A stretch of DNA of 64,000 nucleotides from Leclercia adecarboxylata (GTDB lineage: Bacteria; Pseudomonadota; Gammaproteobacteria; Enterobacterales; Enterobacteriaceae). Positions within the stretch are counted from its first letter, which is position 1; each line of letters starts with the position of its first letter. Below, one piece after another: positions 26,721 to 36,148 of this stretch. Below the pieces are notes generated by a model that was not told where the DNA came from, made no database searches, and saw only the letters and a program-made list of their open reading frames with translations. The position numbers were made by a program, and so were the translations under genes. The DNA is taken from NCBI GenBank assembly GCA_002360945.1, contig DERO01000029.1:113328-177327 (forward strand), read 5' to 3'.

Positions 26721-27998
26721 ATGATGACGACTCTCGAAATGCCATCTGCACTTTCCAGTTCGCAGCGCCGCTGCCAGGTTCTGTTGATGCTCTATGTGCC
26801 GGGCTTTCGCGCTACCCTGCAAAGCATCAGTGAAATCAATGGAGTCGATGATGCCCTCTGCCGGCAGGATATCGACGAGATGCGCATGGAGATCCAGCGC
26901 TATCACCAGCTCGACATTGCGACACAGCATGATGGCTGCTACCTGCTGGAAGGTAGCCACCTGAACCAACGTTTATGCCTGCTGCACTGGTTGCGCAGGG
27001 CGTTACGCCTCTGCCCCCACTTTGTCGCGCAGCAGTTTACCCCATCTCTGAAAATCGCGCTAAAGCAGCTCGGCATTGCCCGCACTTTATATGATGATAC
27101 CAACCTGCGGGCGCTGATTAATTTTTGCTCCCGCCGCCTGCAGCGCCAGTTTGAATGCCGGGACACGCAGTTTTTGCAGCTTTATCTGCAGTACTGTCTG
27201 CTCCAGCACCAGCTCGGCCAGAGCCCGGCATTTTCGGTGGTTCAGCGCAACTGGACCCAGTCACGCAGCGAATATCTGATGGCGCAGGAGATTGTGCGCC
27301 ACTGGCAGCGCCGCGTGGCGCTGGCACCTAACGCCGATGAACAGCCGTTTCTGGCGCTGCTGTTTATGATGCTCCGTACGCCGGATCCCCTGCGCGATGC
27401 GCATCAGGAAGATGACCGTCTGCGCCGCACCATCACCCGCATGATCGCCCGCTTTCATGGACAAACCGGGATGCAGTTCAGCGACGAGCAGGGGCTGATT
27501 GACCAGCTCTATATTCATCTGGCCCAGGCCCTGGACCGCTCGCTGTTTGGTATTGGCATCGACAACAGCCTGCCCGAGGAGATCCACCGCCTCTATCCGC
27601 GTCTGATGCGTACCACCCGGGAGGTGCTGTTTGAGCTGGAGGCAGAGTTTGGCCTGCGCTTCTCCGAGGAGGAGTCGAGCCTGGTGGCGGTGATCTTCGG
27701 CGCCTGGCTGATGCAGGAGAGCGATCTGCATGAAAAGCAGGTGGTGTTACTGACCGGAGAGGATAAAGCCTGCGAAGAGCTGATTGAGCAGCAGCTGCGG
27801 GAGCTGACCCTGCTGCCGCTGAACATTCGTTATGTGACGTTACAGGCCTTTCAGAAGGAGGGAGCCCCGCGCGAGGCCGCCCTGGTGGTCACCCCCTATA
27901 CCACCGCCCTGCCGCTGTTCTCGCCGCCGCTCATCCACGCCGTCGAGGCGTTGAATGCGCAGCAGCAGGAACATATTCGCGCCATGCTGGAGTCTTAG
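26721..27998 (+). CDS. csiE: Stationary-phase-inducible protein CsiE
   Basis: A 425-aa protein of the E. coli CsiE family with two PRD (PTS regulation domain)-like segments, but I see no clear DNA-binding or EIIB motif. Expression in E. coli depends on sigma-S and cAMP-CRP; its role is unknown. The start MMTTLEMPSALSSSQRRC could be either Met. Its TAG stop overlaps the TAA stop of convergent hcaT (27995-27998). Confidence 0.92.
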   Translation: MMTTLEMPSALSSSQRRCQVLLMLYVPGFRATLQSISEINGVDDALCRQDIDEMRMEIQRYHQLDIATQHDGCYLLEGSHLNQRLCLLHWLRRALRLCPHFVAQQFTPSLKIALKQLGIARTLYDDTNLRALINFCSRRLQRQFECRDTQFLQLYLQYCLLQHQLGQSPAFSVVQRNWTQSRSEYLMAQEIVRHWQRRVALAPNADEQPFLALLFMMLRTPDPLRDAHQEDDRLRRTITRMIARFHGQTGMQFSDEQGLIDQLYIHLAQALDRSLFGIGIDNSLPEEIHRLYPRLMRTTREVLFELEAEFGLRFSEEESSLVAVIFGAWLMQESDLHEKQVVLLTGEDKACEELIEQQLRELTLLPLNIRYVTLQAFQKEGAPREAALVVTPYTTALPLFSPPLIHAVEALNAQQQEHIRAMLES

Positions 27999-29131
27999 CG
28001 CGCTGCCACCCGCGGACGCAGCACGATCGCGGGCAGCGCTACCAGCGCCATCACCCAGAACACGCCGTGGCCGAGATGCTGGTACAGGAAACCGGCAAAC
28101 ACCGTCATGATCGCAATACTGCCGCCCATCGCCACCGCCGAGTAGACCGCCTGCAGGCGGATCACATCGCCGCCTTCACGCGCCGAGATATAGCGCATCG
28201 CTGCCAGGTGGCACACCGTAAAGGTGCCGCAGTGCAGGATCTGCGCGACAATCAGCCACGGCAGCTCGGTAGTCCAGCCCATGATCCCCCAGCGGGCGAT
28301 ACCGCAGACCGCAGAGAGCAGGAGCAGATCCCGGGCGGTAAAGCGGCGGAACAGGCGGTTGCTGAGGGCAAAGATGATCACCTCCGCCACCACGCCCAGC
28401 GACCAGAGATAGCCGACGGCCGAAGCGGAATACCCGGCCCCCTGCCAGTAAATGGCGCTGAAGCCATAGTAGGCGGCATGCGCCCCCTGCAGCAGGCAGA
28501 CGCAGGCGAGGAAACGCCAGCTCTGGGCCACCAGCGAGCGCCATGCCGGCCAGCCTGCGCTCTCCTGCTGGCGGCTTTCGCCCTGCGGCATCACCGAGGG
28601 GCGCAGCAGCATCCCGAGCAGCATCGACATAATCCCCACGCTCAGCAGGGCCAGAATGGCGCGATAGTCATACAGGCTCACCAGCTTGCCCACCAGCGCC
28701 GAGCCAATCACAAAGGCGATCGAGCCCCACAGCCGCACCCGGCCATAGTCCATGGTGATCTGCTTCTGCCAGGTGTTGGCCAGCGCATCGGTCAGCGGCA
28801 CCAGCGGCGAGAAGAAGAGGTTAAAGCCCACCATCACCACCACCAGCCAGGCAAACTGCTGGCTGACCCAAAAGCCGGCCATAAACACCAGGGTGAGCAG
28901 CGCCAGCACGCGCACGGCTTTGATTAACAGGGAGGGATCGCTGACGCGCGGTGCAATCAGCAGGCTACCGAGAAAACGCGCCACCAGGCCCGAGCCGAGC
29001 AGAACGCCAATCATCTCCGGAGTGAGGCCGATTCCCTTGAGCCAGACGCTCCAGAAAGGCAGAAATATACCGTAGCTAAAAAAGTAGGTGAAGTAGCTGA
29101 GCGCCAGCCAGCGTGTGGAATGCAAAACCAT
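27995..29131 (-). CDS. hcaT: MFS transporter HcaT (3-phenylpropionate family)
   Basis: A 378-aa, twelve-helix permease of the HcaT/LacY-like group. ATG at 29131 is chosen because GGGAGGG lies just upstream; the frame stays open 18 codons further without a better start. In E. coli hcaT sits beside hcaR and the hcaEFCBD dioxygenase genes. None of these is present here: the next gene upstream is the aldose epimerase at 29204. The substrate is therefore uncertain in this organism. Confidence 0.88.
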   Translation of the reverse strand: MVLHSTRWLALSYFTYFFSYGIFLPFWSVWLKGIGLTPEMIGVLLGSGLVARFLGSLLIAPRVSDPSLLIKAVRVLALLTLVFMAGFWVSQQFAWLVVVMVGFNLFFSPLVPLTDALANTWQKQITMDYGRVRLWGSIAFVIGSALVGKLVSLYDYRAILALLSVGIMSMLLGMLLRPSVMPQGESRQQESAGWPAWRSLVAQSWRFLACVCLLQGAHAAYYGFSAIYWQGAGYSASAVGYLWSLGVVAEVIIFALSNRLFRRFTARDLLLLSAVCGIARWGIMGWTTELPWLIVAQILHCGTFTVCHLAAMRYISAREGGDVIRLQAVYSAVAMGGSIAIMTVFAGFLYQHLGHGVFWVMALVALPAIVLRPRVAAR

Positions 29132-29203
29132 GAATCCCTCCCGTTTTGGAGGCGATAGTCTGGCGGTAAAAACAGGCTGGCGCAAGCGGGTATTAACCGC
29201 TTA

Positions 29204-30046
29204 TTAACAACTCCCGGCGGCGCTGTCGACGGCAATATCCATCGCAAATTGGGTGCTGTCACCCGGGCGCAAAACCACCAGCCCAGGCTGTCCGGGCAGG
29301 TTGTGGGCGTTGACCGGATGGCTCTGCGGCTCGAGGCATAAGAATGATTTACCCGACATTCTGAACAGCATCAGCCACGGAGTTTGCGCGGTAATTGTGA
29401 TATTCATCACATCACGCTGGAGGGTCGCCGCGCCGTTCCAGCCGGAGTAGCCGACATTCAGCCAGCCATCGCTCCCCTGCTGCGCCGTGCTGAAATCGAT
29501 ATCCGGTGGGATCTCGCTCTGCCACGCCTGGGGTAAATGGTGCTCCCCTTCCGGCCAGTAGCCGCTGGCGGAGAATTGCAGGCGGCTGCGCTCGTCAAAG
29601 TAAAACCACGGATGAAAGCCCAGGCCGTACAGCATCGGCTGCGGCCCGAGATGGGTGAGCATCAGCTCCGCGCGCAGCACGTTCCCGCGTAGCTGATAGC
29701 GCAGCGTCGCCTGATAATCAAAGCCGCACGCATGCTGGCGACGCAGCGTCAGAACACACGACGCATCCGTCAGCGACGCGACTTCCCAGCGTGCCTGCCA
29801 GCCATCACCGTGCAAAAAGAAGCGCTCGTCCACCGGGCTTTGCGGCAGCGTAATCTCCCGCCCCTGAAACGCAAAGCGATTACCAGCCACCCGGTTGACC
29901 AGCGGTACCATCGGAAACAGCGCGCTGTCACCCTCACCCCACAGCACGGGCTGCCCGTAGGTGAGGGAGAACAGTTCCTGTAAGCCGCCGCCCTGCGGAT
30001 TGACGCGCATCCGCAGATGCGCGTTTTCTATTAACAACAGGTCCAT
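29204..30046 (-). CDS. yphB: Aldose 1-epimerase family protein YphB
   Basis: A 280-aa galactose-mutarotase-like protein, related to E. coli YphB (290 aa). Conserved histidines lie in LHGDGW and GLGFHPWFY, and the catalytic-base region is CLEPQSHPV. It probably interconverts the anomers of the sugar imported by the neighbouring porter. Its ATG overlaps the stop of the upstream transporter gene (ATGA), so the two are translationally coupled. Confidence 0.88.
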   Translation of the reverse strand: MDLLLIENAHLRMRVNPQGGGLQELFSLTYGQPVLWGEGDSALFPMVPLVNRVAGNRFAFQGREITLPQSPVDERFFLHGDGWQARWEVASLTDASCVLTLRRQHACGFDYQATLRYQLRGNVLRAELMLTHLGPQPMLYGLGFHPWFYFDERSRLQFSASGYWPEGEHHLPQAWQSEIPPDIDFSTAQQGSDGWLNVGYSGWNGAATLQRDVMNITITAQTPWLMLFRMSGKSFLCLEPQSHPVNAHNLPGQPGLVVLRPGDSTQFAMDIAVDSAAGSC

Positions 30047-31488
30047 CAGTGTACGCGCCCGGCATCCGCCGTCGCGGCCACTTTGCTGTGCTGTTTCTCC
30101 AACTGCTCTTCCAGCGCTTCGAGCGTCACGCCTTTGGTTTCCGGGACTTTACGCAGGATGTAGAGATACCCGGCGGCGCAGATCACGCCGTAGAGCAGGA
30201 AGCTGCCCGCCGCCCCCAGCCCGGCATTAAGCAGCGGGAAGGTGTAGGTCAGCAGGAAGCAGGCGATCCACAGGGCCAGCGTTCCCATCGACATCGCCAG
30301 ACCACGCACGCGGTTGGGGAAGATCTCCGACAGCAGCACCCAGGTCACCGGGGCCAGGGTCAGGGCATAGATGGCAATCGCCGCCAGCACCAGCAGCAGT
30401 ACCGGCCAGCCCATGATGTTCATGGCGTAGGCGCTGGCAATCAGCACGTAGATAATGGTTAAGCCCGATGCGCCCAACAGCATCAGCTTGCGGCGACCAA
30501 TCTTGTCCACCAGCGGCAGCGCCGCCAGGGTGAAGACCAGGTTGATGATGCCGGTCGCCACAATCGACTTCAGGGTGTCGTTAATATCAAACCCGGCCGA
30601 GGCGAAGATCTCCTGGGCATAGTTGAAGATAACGTTGATCCCACACCACTGCTGGAACATCGCCAGCACCATGCCGATGATGACGATCGGCTTGACCTGC
30701 GGCTGCAGCAGCGTGGAGAACGCCACTTTCTGGGTGTCTTTTTCCAGGGTGTGGGCGATCTCTTTTAAGGTCTGGCTGGCGTACTCCGGGGTGCCAATAC
30801 GCTCCAGCATGGCGCGGGCGCGTTCCGGCTTGCCGGCCTTCATCAGCCAGCGCGGGGATTCAGGAACAAAGAACATCAGCGCCAGGAATGCGAGAGCGGG
30901 AACCAGCTCGGCACCGAACATCCAGCGCCAGCCGGTTTGTCCGTTCCAGGTCTGGACGATGGCCTCCTGGGTGGCACCAGGTGCGACCGGCTCAGCAATC
31001 ATCAGGTTGATCAGCTGCGCCGCCAGCACCCCCACCACGATGGTCAGCTGGTTGATGGCGACGAAGCGCCCCCGCTTATCCGCCGGGCTGACCTCGGCGA
31101 TATAGAGCGGACTGAGGGCCGACGCCAGGCCAATCCCGACCCCGCCGACGATGCGATAGACTACGAACATGTCAAAGCTGCTCGCCACCGCCGTGCCCCA
31201 CGCCGAGGCGCTGAACAGCACTGCCGAGAGGATCAGCGGCCATTTGCGGCCAAATTTATCGGCGCACCATCCCGATATTAAAGCCCCGAAAATACAGCCC
31301 ACCAGCGCCGAACTCATCGCCCAGCCGGACTGCGCCGGATCGGTAATCGAGAACCAGGCTTCATAGAAGGGTTTGGCCCCGCCAATCACCACCCAGTCGT
31401 AGCCAAACAGTAATCCACCGCAGGCGGCGACCAGACAGATTGTCCAGACGTAGCCCATTTTCAGTTGTGTCTGCGCACTGTTATTCAT
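30046..31488 (-). CDS. Sugar porter family MFS transporter
   Basis: A 480-aa, twelve-helix proton-sugar symporter of the XylE/GalP type. Signatures include GGLLFGYD near helix 1, RIVGGVGIGLASALSPLYIAE, FFVPESPRWL, DKIGRRKLML and the C-terminal VPETKG. Its substrate is unknown. In the E. coli yph cluster this place is taken by a dehydrogenase (yphC) and an ABC sugar transporter (yphDEF). Here one MFS protein seems to replace uptake. It lies between yphG and yphB on the same strand. Confidence 0.9.
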   Translation of the reverse strand: MNNSAQTQLKMGYVWTICLVAACGGLLFGYDWVVIGGAKPFYEAWFSITDPAQSGWAMSSALVGCIFGALISGWCADKFGRKWPLILSAVLFSASAWGTAVASSFDMFVVYRIVGGVGIGLASALSPLYIAEVSPADKRGRFVAINQLTIVVGVLAAQLINLMIAEPVAPGATQEAIVQTWNGQTGWRWMFGAELVPALAFLALMFFVPESPRWLMKAGKPERARAMLERIGTPEYASQTLKEIAHTLEKDTQKVAFSTLLQPQVKPIVIIGMVLAMFQQWCGINVIFNYAQEIFASAGFDINDTLKSIVATGIINLVFTLAALPLVDKIGRRKLMLLGASGLTIIYVLIASAYAMNIMGWPVLLLVLAAIAIYALTLAPVTWVLLSEIFPNRVRGLAMSMGTLALWIACFLLTYTFPLLNAGLGAAGSFLLYGVICAAGYLYILRKVPETKGVTLEALEEQLEKQHSKVAATADAGRVH

Positions 31489-31530
31489 GTTGATTCCTCT
31501 TTAAGGGAAACGCAGGGTACAGAGGGTTAA

Positions 31531-31550
31531 CGGGTGAGTCTCCCCACCCG
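31531..31550 (-). other. Intercistronic hairpin yphG-transporter
   Basis: CGGGTG pairs with CACCCG around an 8-base loop inside the 71-base spacer. No U-tract follows. It may reduce or stabilise the downstream message. Confidence 0.35.
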
Positions 31551-31559
31551 CCGGGTCAG

Positions 31560-34500
31560 TTAATGGAAAATGTTGGTGGCCTGCGCATGCTGAATCAGGT
31601 GCGCTTTATCATGGGCCGGGTTCAGTGCCAGCAAGGCCGCCAGCTGGCGTTTGCAGGCTGCACTGTCACCCAGCCCGGCATGGCCCAACGCCTCAATAAA
31701 CAGGCAGTGCTGCTGATGCTGCTGACCGGATGGGGTATCCAGCACCACCAGATCCGGCAGCGAGACCGCAAAGAAATCGGCCTCCGGCACGTCGTCACGA
31801 TGGGCTTCCACCCAGGCCAGGAACCCCTGGAAGTGGCGCTCCGCCGCGGCGCTGTCACCCAGCTGGCGCAGGGCCATCCCCTGCCAGAACAGGTAATCCG
31901 CCGGCTGATCGTTGTAGTAGCGCCCGGCGTCGAGGGTCGAGCCCCCCTGCGCCGCCCGGGCAAAGCAGCGCTGCGCCTCGGCCTGCGCATCGCCGCGAGC
32001 GTGACAGTAGCCCAGCAGATACCAGATATCGTTATCGGTCTGCCCCGGCAGACGCCCCTCCCCCAGGTTGTGCGGATAGCGCAGGGCCGCCTGCAGCAGG
32101 GCAATCGCCTCGTGGAACTCGCCGCGAGCGATGTGCTGCAAGGCGCGATGCTGCTGGTTGAGCAGATACTGCCCTGTCACCTTGCCTTCGCCGCCTTCCC
32201 ACGGATGGAACTGACGCGCCTGAAGCACATGCGCCGCAGCGTCGTAGTGCCCGGAACCGTTCCACAGACTTAACAGTTCCGCGGTGAGGTCATCGCGTTT
32301 CAGCGCCACCGCCTCCCGCTCGGTGAGCATGGCGAGGCGTTTTGCCACCGGCTGGCCGGTGAGCTTATTGAGATAATCCAGCTCAAACAGGAAGCGTGGG
32401 TTTTCCGGCTCCAGCGCCACGGCGCGTTGCAGATGCTGCTCTGCCAGCGCCAGGTTGTGCTCTTTGTTCCAGGCGTAGATCCCCAGCAGGCGGTGCGCCG
32501 GTGCAAACTGCGGCTCCTGTTCCAGGGTGGTTTGCCAGCACCGCACCGCATCGTCGTAGCGGCGCTTGCTGTACCAGAAGCAGCCCAGCAGATAGCAAGC
32601 GAAGGGATCATCCTGCAGGGTTTGTAGCATCTGCACTTCATCCAGCGCGTTCGGGAAACGCACCCGGTTAGGTTCGCTGCGGCGTGCGGCGGCAATGTAG
32701 CGAGCGCGAGTGGCGGGATCGTCGCTTAAGGCGGCCTGCCAGAGCTGGGGCAAGGTCTCCTGACTGTCGAGCAGGTCCAGCATCTCGCGGGCGGCGTCGC
32801 GCATGCCCATCGAGGTTAACCAGCCTGCCAGCACGCAGGCGTTGGCCCCGCGGCGGCCGGTGACCTGTAGCAGCTGGTCACGCGCGGCCTCGTCCCGGCC
32901 GATCGCCCAGCGGGCATAGTGCAGGGCGTAGCTCAGGGGATGGCTTTGCAGGCAGCTTGCAATGTACGCCAGTGCGGCGCTTTCGCCTTCAACCTGAGCC
33001 AGGGCCAGCGCTTTCAGCCCCATCGCCAGATTGTTGCTGGCATTGATCCCGAGGCTGATGTCGACTTTTTCCAGCGCGTCAGCGTAATGGCCGCGCTTCA
33101 TCGCCAGCCGGGCCAGCGACCAGAAGGCGGCATCACGGCAGTTTCCGCTCCACGAGGCTTTGTAGTAGCGATCCCAGGCGGCATCGTCGTCACCCTGCCG
33201 CTCCAGGGCCGTTGCCAGCAGCTGGCTGGCTTCGCCGTCGCGCGGGTTCTTATTCAGCTTATGGGCGCGCACCAGCGCGGCTTCGGCACAGCCCTGCGCC
33301 AGCTCCCAGTCGGCGCGGTTCAGCGCCAGGGTGCCCAGCGCCACGTTGTTGCGATAGTCGTGGGCATCCAGCTCCAGCGCGCGGCGGTAGTAATCCTCCG
33401 CATAACGGCTGGCGTGGTTGTACTGCTCCAGATGCTGACCAATAAAGTAGAGTTCATCGCTGTTGCTGATGGCTTCCGGCATGGCGGGCGCGGTGGCCGG
33501 GTCCGGCAGCGGGGTCTCTTCGGCGATATGCTCCTGATAATGCAGCAGGGTACGGCCCGCTGTGTCTTTTACCCTCAGGGTTAAGCGCTGCGGCCATTCG
33601 TCCGCCAGCGCCTGCTGCCAGCTTTCGCCCGGCATCAGGGTCAGCTGCGTCTCCCACACCGGCTTGCCGTCTGCGATCAGTTCAAGGCGCACGTCCTGAA
33701 GCGGAGCGATGGCGTAAAGGCCGAGGTGCAGCTGCTGCTCACAGCGCTCCAGCTTAAGCGCCACCTGCGTGTTGGCGTTGTGCACCAGCCCCAGCTCGCT
33801 GTAGGGCAGGAAGTTCTGCACGAAGATCTTCTCTTCATAAGGGTCAAGCCAGGTGAAATCCGGCTGGTTGTCGGTGAAGACGCCGGTCATCAGCTCGATA
33901 TAGGGGCCGTTTTCATCGGTCAGATTGCGATCCCAGGCGCGACCAAAATCGTCATGGCCCCAGGACCACTGCTTTTTACCCGGAGAAACGTGGTGATCGG
34001 CCACGTGCAGCAGCCCACCCCGCTCGCCGTGATGGTATGCGCCGACAAAGTCGTAGTCCGATTTTTCCGCCATGTAGGAGGTCGGGACCGGCACGTTTTT
34101 GTAGCGCGAGATGTCCACGCCCGCCGAGTAATCGACTTTATAGTAGGTACCGGTGGCGATCGGGAAGGCCGATACTGCGCGCTTGCCGTGGTCAAACACC
34201 GCCGTAACGTCCGGCGGGAAGACGCTCTGATGATCGTCCCCGCCCTTCACCGCCGGGTTCGCCCACCACAGGAAGTGGCGCGGCGTGGCGTTGCCGTTGA
34301 AGACTTTGCCGGTGATTTCAATTAACGCCCGGTCCGGGTAGAGCGTAAATCCGGTCATGACCTGCAGGCCGCGCATCGGCTCGGCCTCGCCCAGCCAGAC
34401 GGTCTGCGCCCCGCTCTCCAGGGCCTGAAGGGTCACGTCGACCGGCATAAAGGTGGTCGGGCGATGGTGCTGCGGCCAGTTAAATTCGATCCCGCCGGAG

Positions 34501-34835
34501 ATCCACGGCCCCAGCAGGCCCACCAGCGCCGGTTTCACCACTTCGTTGTAGTAGACGAAATCACGCTCCTGAACTTTGTCATACGCACGATGAATACGTC
34601 CACCCAGCTCCGGCAGCAGCATGATGCGGATGAAGTCGTTTTCCATCCACACCGCCTGGTAATCGCGCATTTCGCGGATCCCGGTCAGGGTATCGGTTAC
34701 GCCATAGGGGTAGACCGCGCCGGAGGAACCCTGGTACACGCGTTTCTCGAGGAACATCGGGTTGGTATCTTCTGCGCCGGTGGTCCACGTCGGTAATGCG
34801 ACGGTCTCCCGCCAGACCTTCACTGCTCCAGACAT
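31560..34835 (-). CDS. yphG: YphG: DUF5107/mutarotase-like domain with TPR repeats
   Basis: A 1091-aa protein of E. coli YphG type. Residues about 1-430 form a DUF5107 domain with a galactose-mutarotase-like fold (WMENDFIRIMLLPELGGRIH, WWANPAVKGGDDHQSVFPPD). The remainder is a long array of tetratricopeptide-like repeats, for example FAPAHRLLGIYAWNKEHNLA. No signal peptide is seen, so it is probably cytoplasmic. ATG at 34835 is preferred because GGAG lies seven bases upstream; a GTG six bases earlier is too close to that site. Its biochemical role is unknown; its constant company with epimerase and transporter genes suggests sugar metabolism. It is divergent from yphH. Confidence 0.85.
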   Translation of the reverse strand: MSGAVKVWRETVALPTWTTGAEDTNPMFLEKRVYQGSSGAVYPYGVTDTLTGIREMRDYQAVWMENDFIRIMLLPELGGRIHRAYDKVQERDFVYYNEVVKPALVGLLGPWISGGIEFNWPQHHRPTTFMPVDVTLQALESGAQTVWLGEAEPMRGLQVMTGFTLYPDRALIEITGKVFNGNATPRHFLWWANPAVKGGDDHQSVFPPDVTAVFDHGKRAVSAFPIATGTYYKVDYSAGVDISRYKNVPVPTSYMAEKSDYDFVGAYHHGERGGLLHVADHHVSPGKKQWSWGHDDFGRAWDRNLTDENGPYIELMTGVFTDNQPDFTWLDPYEEKIFVQNFLPYSELGLVHNANTQVALKLERCEQQLHLGLYAIAPLQDVRLELIADGKPVWETQLTLMPGESWQQALADEWPQRLTLRVKDTAGRTLLHYQEHIAEETPLPDPATAPAMPEAISNSDELYFIGQHLEQYNHASRYAEDYYRRALELDAHDYRNNVALGTLALNRADWELAQGCAEAALVRAHKLNKNPRDGEASQLLATALERQGDDDAAWDRYYKASWSGNCRDAAFWSLARLAMKRGHYADALEKVDISLGINASNNLAMGLKALALAQVEGESAALAYIASCLQSHPLSYALHYARWAIGRDEAARDQLLQVTGRRGANACVLAGWLTSMGMRDAAREMLDLLDSQETLPQLWQAALSDDPATRARYIAAARRSEPNRVRFPNALDEVQMLQTLQDDPFACYLLGCFWYSKRRYDDAVRCWQTTLEQEPQFAPAHRLLGIYAWNKEHNLALAEQHLQRAVALEPENPRFLFELDYLNKLTGQPVAKRLAMLTEREAVALKRDDLTAELLSLWNGSGHYDAAAHVLQARQFHPWEGGEGKVTGQYLLNQQHRALQHIARGEFHEAIALLQAALRYPHNLGEGRLPGQTDNDIWYLLGYCHARGDAQAEAQRCFARAAQGGSTLDAGRYYNDQPADYLFWQGMALRQLGDSAAAERHFQGFLAWVEAHRDDVPEADFFAVSLPDLVVLDTPSGQQHQQHCLFIEALGHAGLGDSAACKRQLAALLALNPAHDKAHLIQHAQATNIFH

Positions 34836-34907
34836 ATTCACTCTCCAGTAAACAAATAACAGTAAAAAGCGATAAGATGGCAGTGTAGAGAGGAATTCAG
34901 CGCGCTG

Positions 34908-34928
34908 ATTGCGTAATGCTCACGCAAT
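34908..34928. promoter_or_regulatory. Inverted repeat between yphG and yphH, candidate ROK operator
   Basis: ATTGCGT-N7-ACGCAAT (7-bp arms, 21 bp in all) lies in the divergent spacer, 22 bases before the yphH ATG and 72 bases before yphG. It is the most symmetric element there. Assignment to YphH is inference. Confidence 0.5.
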
Positions 34929-34950
34929 ACTATTAACGGAGTTTAGTGAA

Positions 34951-36148
34951 ATGCAGATAGCCGGTCTGAACAACCAGCGGGTGCGGCAGCATAACCGACG
35001 CACGATCATGGCGCTGATCTGGCGCTACAAGCGCCTGAGCAAATCGCAGCTGGCCCAGCACACCGGGCTGTCGATCCCCGCCGTGAGTAAAATTCTGGAC
35101 GAGCTGGTGGCCGATAAAAAGCTGGGGCATTCCAGTGAAAACCTCAGCACCCGGGGGATGAACAGCGGCCATTATCAGATCCCCGATGAAGGCCCACTGA
35201 TACTCTGCTTGAATGTCAGCCCCACCAGCATTGAGAGCCAGCTGATCGACGGGCGCATGTCGCCGCTGGGTGATTTTACCTGGACCGACGTCAATGCCCG
35301 CACGCCAGAGGCGCTGTTGCAGGCTATCGAAAGCCTGTGGCAGCAGCAGCGTAAACGCTGGCCGGGGCAGCGGATCAATCTGGCGCTCGGGATCCACGGC
35401 CAGGTAGATACCGCCACCGGGGTGTCCCAGATCATGCCCCAGGCACCCTGGAAAAAACCGATCGAGATTAAATATCTGCTGGAAGAGAAGCTGGGCATCA
35501 CGGTGATGGTGGATAACGACTGCGTGATGCTGGCCCTGGCAGAGAAATGGCAAAACCCGGCCAACCGCGACGATTTTTGCGTGATTAACGTCGATTACGG
35601 CATCGGCTCTTCGTTCGTCATTAACGGCCAGGTCTACCGTGGGACGCTGAACGGCAGCGGGCAGATTGGTCACACCATTTTCGATCGCGACGGCGTGGCC
35701 TGTGCCTGCGGGCGATACGGCTGCCTGGAGACGGTCGCCTCCCTGTCGGCCCTGAAAAAAACAGGCCCGGCTGTGGCTGAAATCCCAGCCCGGCTCCCTG
35801 AGTCTCGACCCGGATACCCTCACCAGCCTGCAGCTGCTTGACGCCTGGCGTCAGGGTGACGCCAATATTCAGCGCTGGGCAGACGAGGCCGCCAACGCCA
35901 TCGGCCTGACGCTCTACAATCTGCTCAACATCCTCAACATCAACCAAATCTGGTTCTATGGCCGCAGTTGCGCCTTTGGCGAACGCTGGCTGCAGACCAT
36001 TAATCGCCAGATTGGCTTTACTCCTTTCGACCAGGGGGATGCCGTGCGAAACCGGCAAACGGAGATCGCTTTTGGCGGCTTAACCCGGCAGCAGCAGATT
36101 ATCGGTATTGGTTATCTGTTTGTGGAGGATGCGCTGGAGGCGGGCTGA
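34951..36148 (+). pseudogene. yphH: ROK-family regulator YphH, frameshifted at an A7 run
   Basis: A regulator like E. coli YphH: N-terminal winged helix (SKSQLAQHTGLSIPAVSKIL) and a ROK sugar-kinase-like domain with GIGSSFVINGQ and the zinc motif CACGRYGCLE. Frame 0 is interrupted: after SLSALKK at the seven As (35755-35761) it runs 27 codons to a stop at 35841. Skipping one base gives LKKQARLWLKSQP and then about 130 in-frame codons to TGA at 36148, ending YLFVEDALEAG, restoring a 398-aa protein that aligns with E. coli YphH across the junction. It could be a sequencing error, a real mutation or slippage. Start ATG at 34951 with GGAG nine bases upstream; a TTG at 34909 is in frame but poorer. 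Confidence 0.85.
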
